From positions 1-7,705 of the forward strand of contig CAZLDQ010000248.1 in NCBI GenBank assembly GCA_964558295.1: a stretch of 7,705 bases of DNA. The letters are read 5' to 3'. Under the pieces are notes generated by a model. The model searched no databases. It was not told the origin of the DNA and worked only from the letters and a program-made list of their open reading frames with translations. Within the stretch, counting starts at the first letter, position 1, and each line of letters begins with the position of its first letter. The position numbers were made by a program, and so were the translations under genes. Positions 6,198 through 7,705 of the stretch are shown here, in pieces. This DNA is from JBDKTH01 sp964558295 (GTDB lineage Bacteria; Planctomycetota; Planctomycetia; Pirellulales; Thermoguttaceae).

Positions 6198-7604
6198 ATG
6201 TCCTTGGTCTTCAAACCGGTTTTCTGTGAGGGAATCGATCAGATTTCCTATTTCCTTGGTGATACGGATTCCGGCACTGCCGCGGTGATCGACCCGCGAC
6301 CGGATGTGGATGTCTACGGCCAATTGGCGTGCAAACATCGTCTGGCCATCACTCACATTCTGGAAACCCACATCCAGGCCGATTTCATGAGTGGGTCGCG
6401 CGAGTTGGCTAATCGGATTGGTTCGGCCAAGATCTATCTGAGCCGCGAGGCCGAAGCGGATTATGGGTTTCAACACCAGCCCGTCCACAAAGGGGACTCA
6501 TTCGAGTTTGGCACGGTGGTGCTCACGGCCCAACATACTCCAGGGCATACGCCGGAACATCTGGCCTATCTCATCACTGAAAAAAAACGCCCTGAGGCGC
6601 CTTGGGGCGTATTGACGGGCGACTCGCTGTTTGTCAATTCGGCAGGGCGGCCGGATCTGCTCGGCGAGGGTATGCGCGAACGGTTGGTGAGGGAACTGTA
6701 CCAGACACTCTATGGTTTCTACCTTGGGTTGGGAGACGAAGTAATGGTCTTTCCAGGCCATGGTGCGGGGTCGGCCTGCGGAGTGGCGATTGGCGATCGG
6801 TTGATGAGCACCATTGGGTACGAACGACGATTCAACCCGTTTCTCCGGTTTGTCGATTACGAGAGCTTCCGAGCGTTTGTCCTCGAAGAACCCCCGCCGG
6901 CACCGGCCTATTATGGTCGACTCAAACGACTCAACACCCAAGGCCCCCCCGTGCTGGCCCATCTCCCCAGCACCCCCGGGCTGACGCCTCGGGCCTTCAA
7001 AGTGGCGATCGAGGCCGGTTGCATGGTCGTCGACACACGCTCGATGAATGCCTTCGGTGGCGGGCATATCCCCGGGGCAATCAGCCTCGGGGCCACCCCC
7101 ATGCTGTCGGTCTGGGCCGGCGAAATGCTCAATCCCGATCAGCCGTTGCTCCTTGTATTGGAGGACGACGAGGACTTGCCGGAGGTGCTGCGGCTATTCC
7201 TCCGCACCGGCTTCACGAACCTCGCCGGCTACTTGGTCGGTGGGATGCAAATGTGGCAAAACGCCGGTTATCCGTTGGAGTCGCTCGCCCAGATCAGCGT
7301 GCACGATCTGAAGACTTACGGTCAACAGATGCAGATTCTCGACGTGCGAAGCCCTCAAGAATGGTCGCAAGGCCACATCCCCGGAGCCATACACGCCTAC
7401 CTCCCCCGCCTGCGCGATCACTTGCCGGATATTGATCTCTGGAAACCAATCGCCGTCTACTGCAGCAACGGCTATCGGGCCAGCATTGCCGCCAGTCTGC
7501 TCCAAGCCCATGGCTTTGAACGAGTGCACAACGTGCCGGGCAGTTGGCAGGCCTGGACCAGTGCGGCGTATCCGGTGGAGCGAGAGGAGCGAGTCAGCGC
7601 GTAG
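6198..7604 (+). CDS. ETHE1-like persulfide dioxygenase (metallo-beta-lactamase fold) fused to two rhodanese domains
   Basis: The 468-residue protein has no signal peptide and is probably cytoplasmic. Residues 1-250 are an MBL-fold domain of the ETHE1/glyoxalase II group, which oxidises glutathione persulfide to sulfite with one iron. Iron ligands known in ETHE1 (two His, one Asp) match H58 (ETHIQADF), H117 (TPGHTPEH) and D142 (TGDSLF); H188 (FPGH) and GRPD (150-153) are also kept. The usual HxHxDH motif reads HIQADF, losing two His of a second metal site. Two rhodanese domains follow. The first (about 262-358) has DTRSMNAFGGGHIPGA, but its active-site loop is replaced by LEDDEDLPEV with no Cys. 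The second (about 366-460) has LDVRSPQEWSQGHIPGA and an intact loop CSNGYR with C422, so it can carry a persulfide sulfur. The product likely passes sulfane sulfur between rhodanese and dioxygenase. A link to the upstream gene is not evident. Confidence 0.9.
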   Translation: MSLVFKPVFCEGIDQISYFLGDTDSGTAAVIDPRPDVDVYGQLACKHRLAITHILETHIQADFMSGSRELANRIGSAKIYLSREAEADYGFQHQPVHKGDSFEFGTVVLTAQHTPGHTPEHLAYLITEKKRPEAPWGVLTGDSLFVNSAGRPDLLGEGMRERLVRELYQTLYGFYLGLGDEVMVFPGHGAGSACGVAIGDRLMSTIGYERRFNPFLRFVDYESFRAFVLEEPPPAPAYYGRLKRLNTQGPPVLAHLPSTPGLTPRAFKVAIEAGCMVVDTRSMNAFGGGHIPGAISLGATPMLSVWAGEMLNPDQPLLLVLEDDEDLPEVLRLFLRTGFTNLAGYLVGGMQMWQNAGYPLESLAQISVHDLKTYGQQMQILDVRSPQEWSQGHIPGAIHAYLPRLRDHLPDIDLWKPIAVYCSNGYRASIAASLLQAHGFERVHNVPGSWQAWTSAAYPVEREERVSA

Positions 7605-7680
7605 GGAAGGAGGAGGGGGGAGGCGGAATGATGATTGATGAAAAAGGCATCGTGCATCGGCCTTCTGATCGACCTAGGTA

Positions 7681-7694
7681 AGCCCTCGCGGGCT
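7681..7694. repeat. Small GC-rich hairpin downstream of the persulfide dioxygenase gene
   Basis: AGCCC (7681-7685) pairs with GGGCT (7690-7694) around TCGC. No T tract follows within the window. It might help end the upstream transcript. Bases 7605-7680 hold only a purine-rich stretch and a 17-codon open frame (7628-7681) that I do not call a gene. Confidence 0.3.
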
Positions 7695-7705
7695 GTCCGT
7701 GTCAC

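Noticed and set aside
7628..7681. A 17-codon open frame (MMIDEKGIVHRPSDRPR) after a purine-rich stretch
   Set aside because: The GGGGGGAGG stretch is a plausible ribosome binding site, but the peptide is tiny and has no recognisable features.

Overview
The window is a GC-rich bacterial chromosome segment. The gene set (a histidine kinase fused to a NarL-type receiver, a very large exported sugar-enzyme-like protein, a sodium:solute symporter, and a persulfide-dioxygenase-like enzyme carrying two rhodanese domains) and the loose spacing with many hairpins resemble Planctomycetota or a related PVC-group heterotroph. That assignment is inferred from gene style only; there is no marker gene here. 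No CRISPR array, phage gene or complete insertion sequence is visible.

Layout. (1) Bases 3-719, + strand: the 3' part of a hybrid two-component kinase, cut by the left edge. (2) Bases 720-1020: a near-perfect 22-bp palindrome, a candidate promoter, a complete tRNA-Lys(UUU) gene and a strong intrinsic terminator. (3) Bases 1070-2668, - strand: a full-length sodium:solute symporter (SSS family). (4) Bases 2669-3252: about 580 bases with no convincing gene, lying between two divergent genes and holding small hairpins and a two-copy direct repeat. (5) Bases 3253-6081, + strand: a 942-residue exported multidomain protein with a central TIM-barrel-like region related in style to glycoside hydrolases. 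(6) Bases 6082-6197: an intergenic leader with an unusually extensive hairpin just before the next ribosome binding site. (7) Bases 6198-7604, + strand: a metallo-beta-lactamase-fold persulfide dioxygenase-like protein fused to two rhodanese domains. (8) Bases 7605-7705: a short tail with a small hairpin.

Working together. The divergent exported protein and symporter could form a small saccharide-use locus in which one protein trims a glycan outside the cytoplasm and the other imports the product with sodium. This is inference from position; neither substrate can be read from the sequence. The persulfide enzyme belongs to sulfide/persulfide detoxification and has no obvious link to its neighbour, and the hairpin between them suggests separate control. 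The most interesting items are the unclassified 942-residue protein with a small beta-rich module inserted in its barrel, the altered metal motif and asymmetric rhodanese pair of the sulfur enzyme, and the structured leader in front of it.
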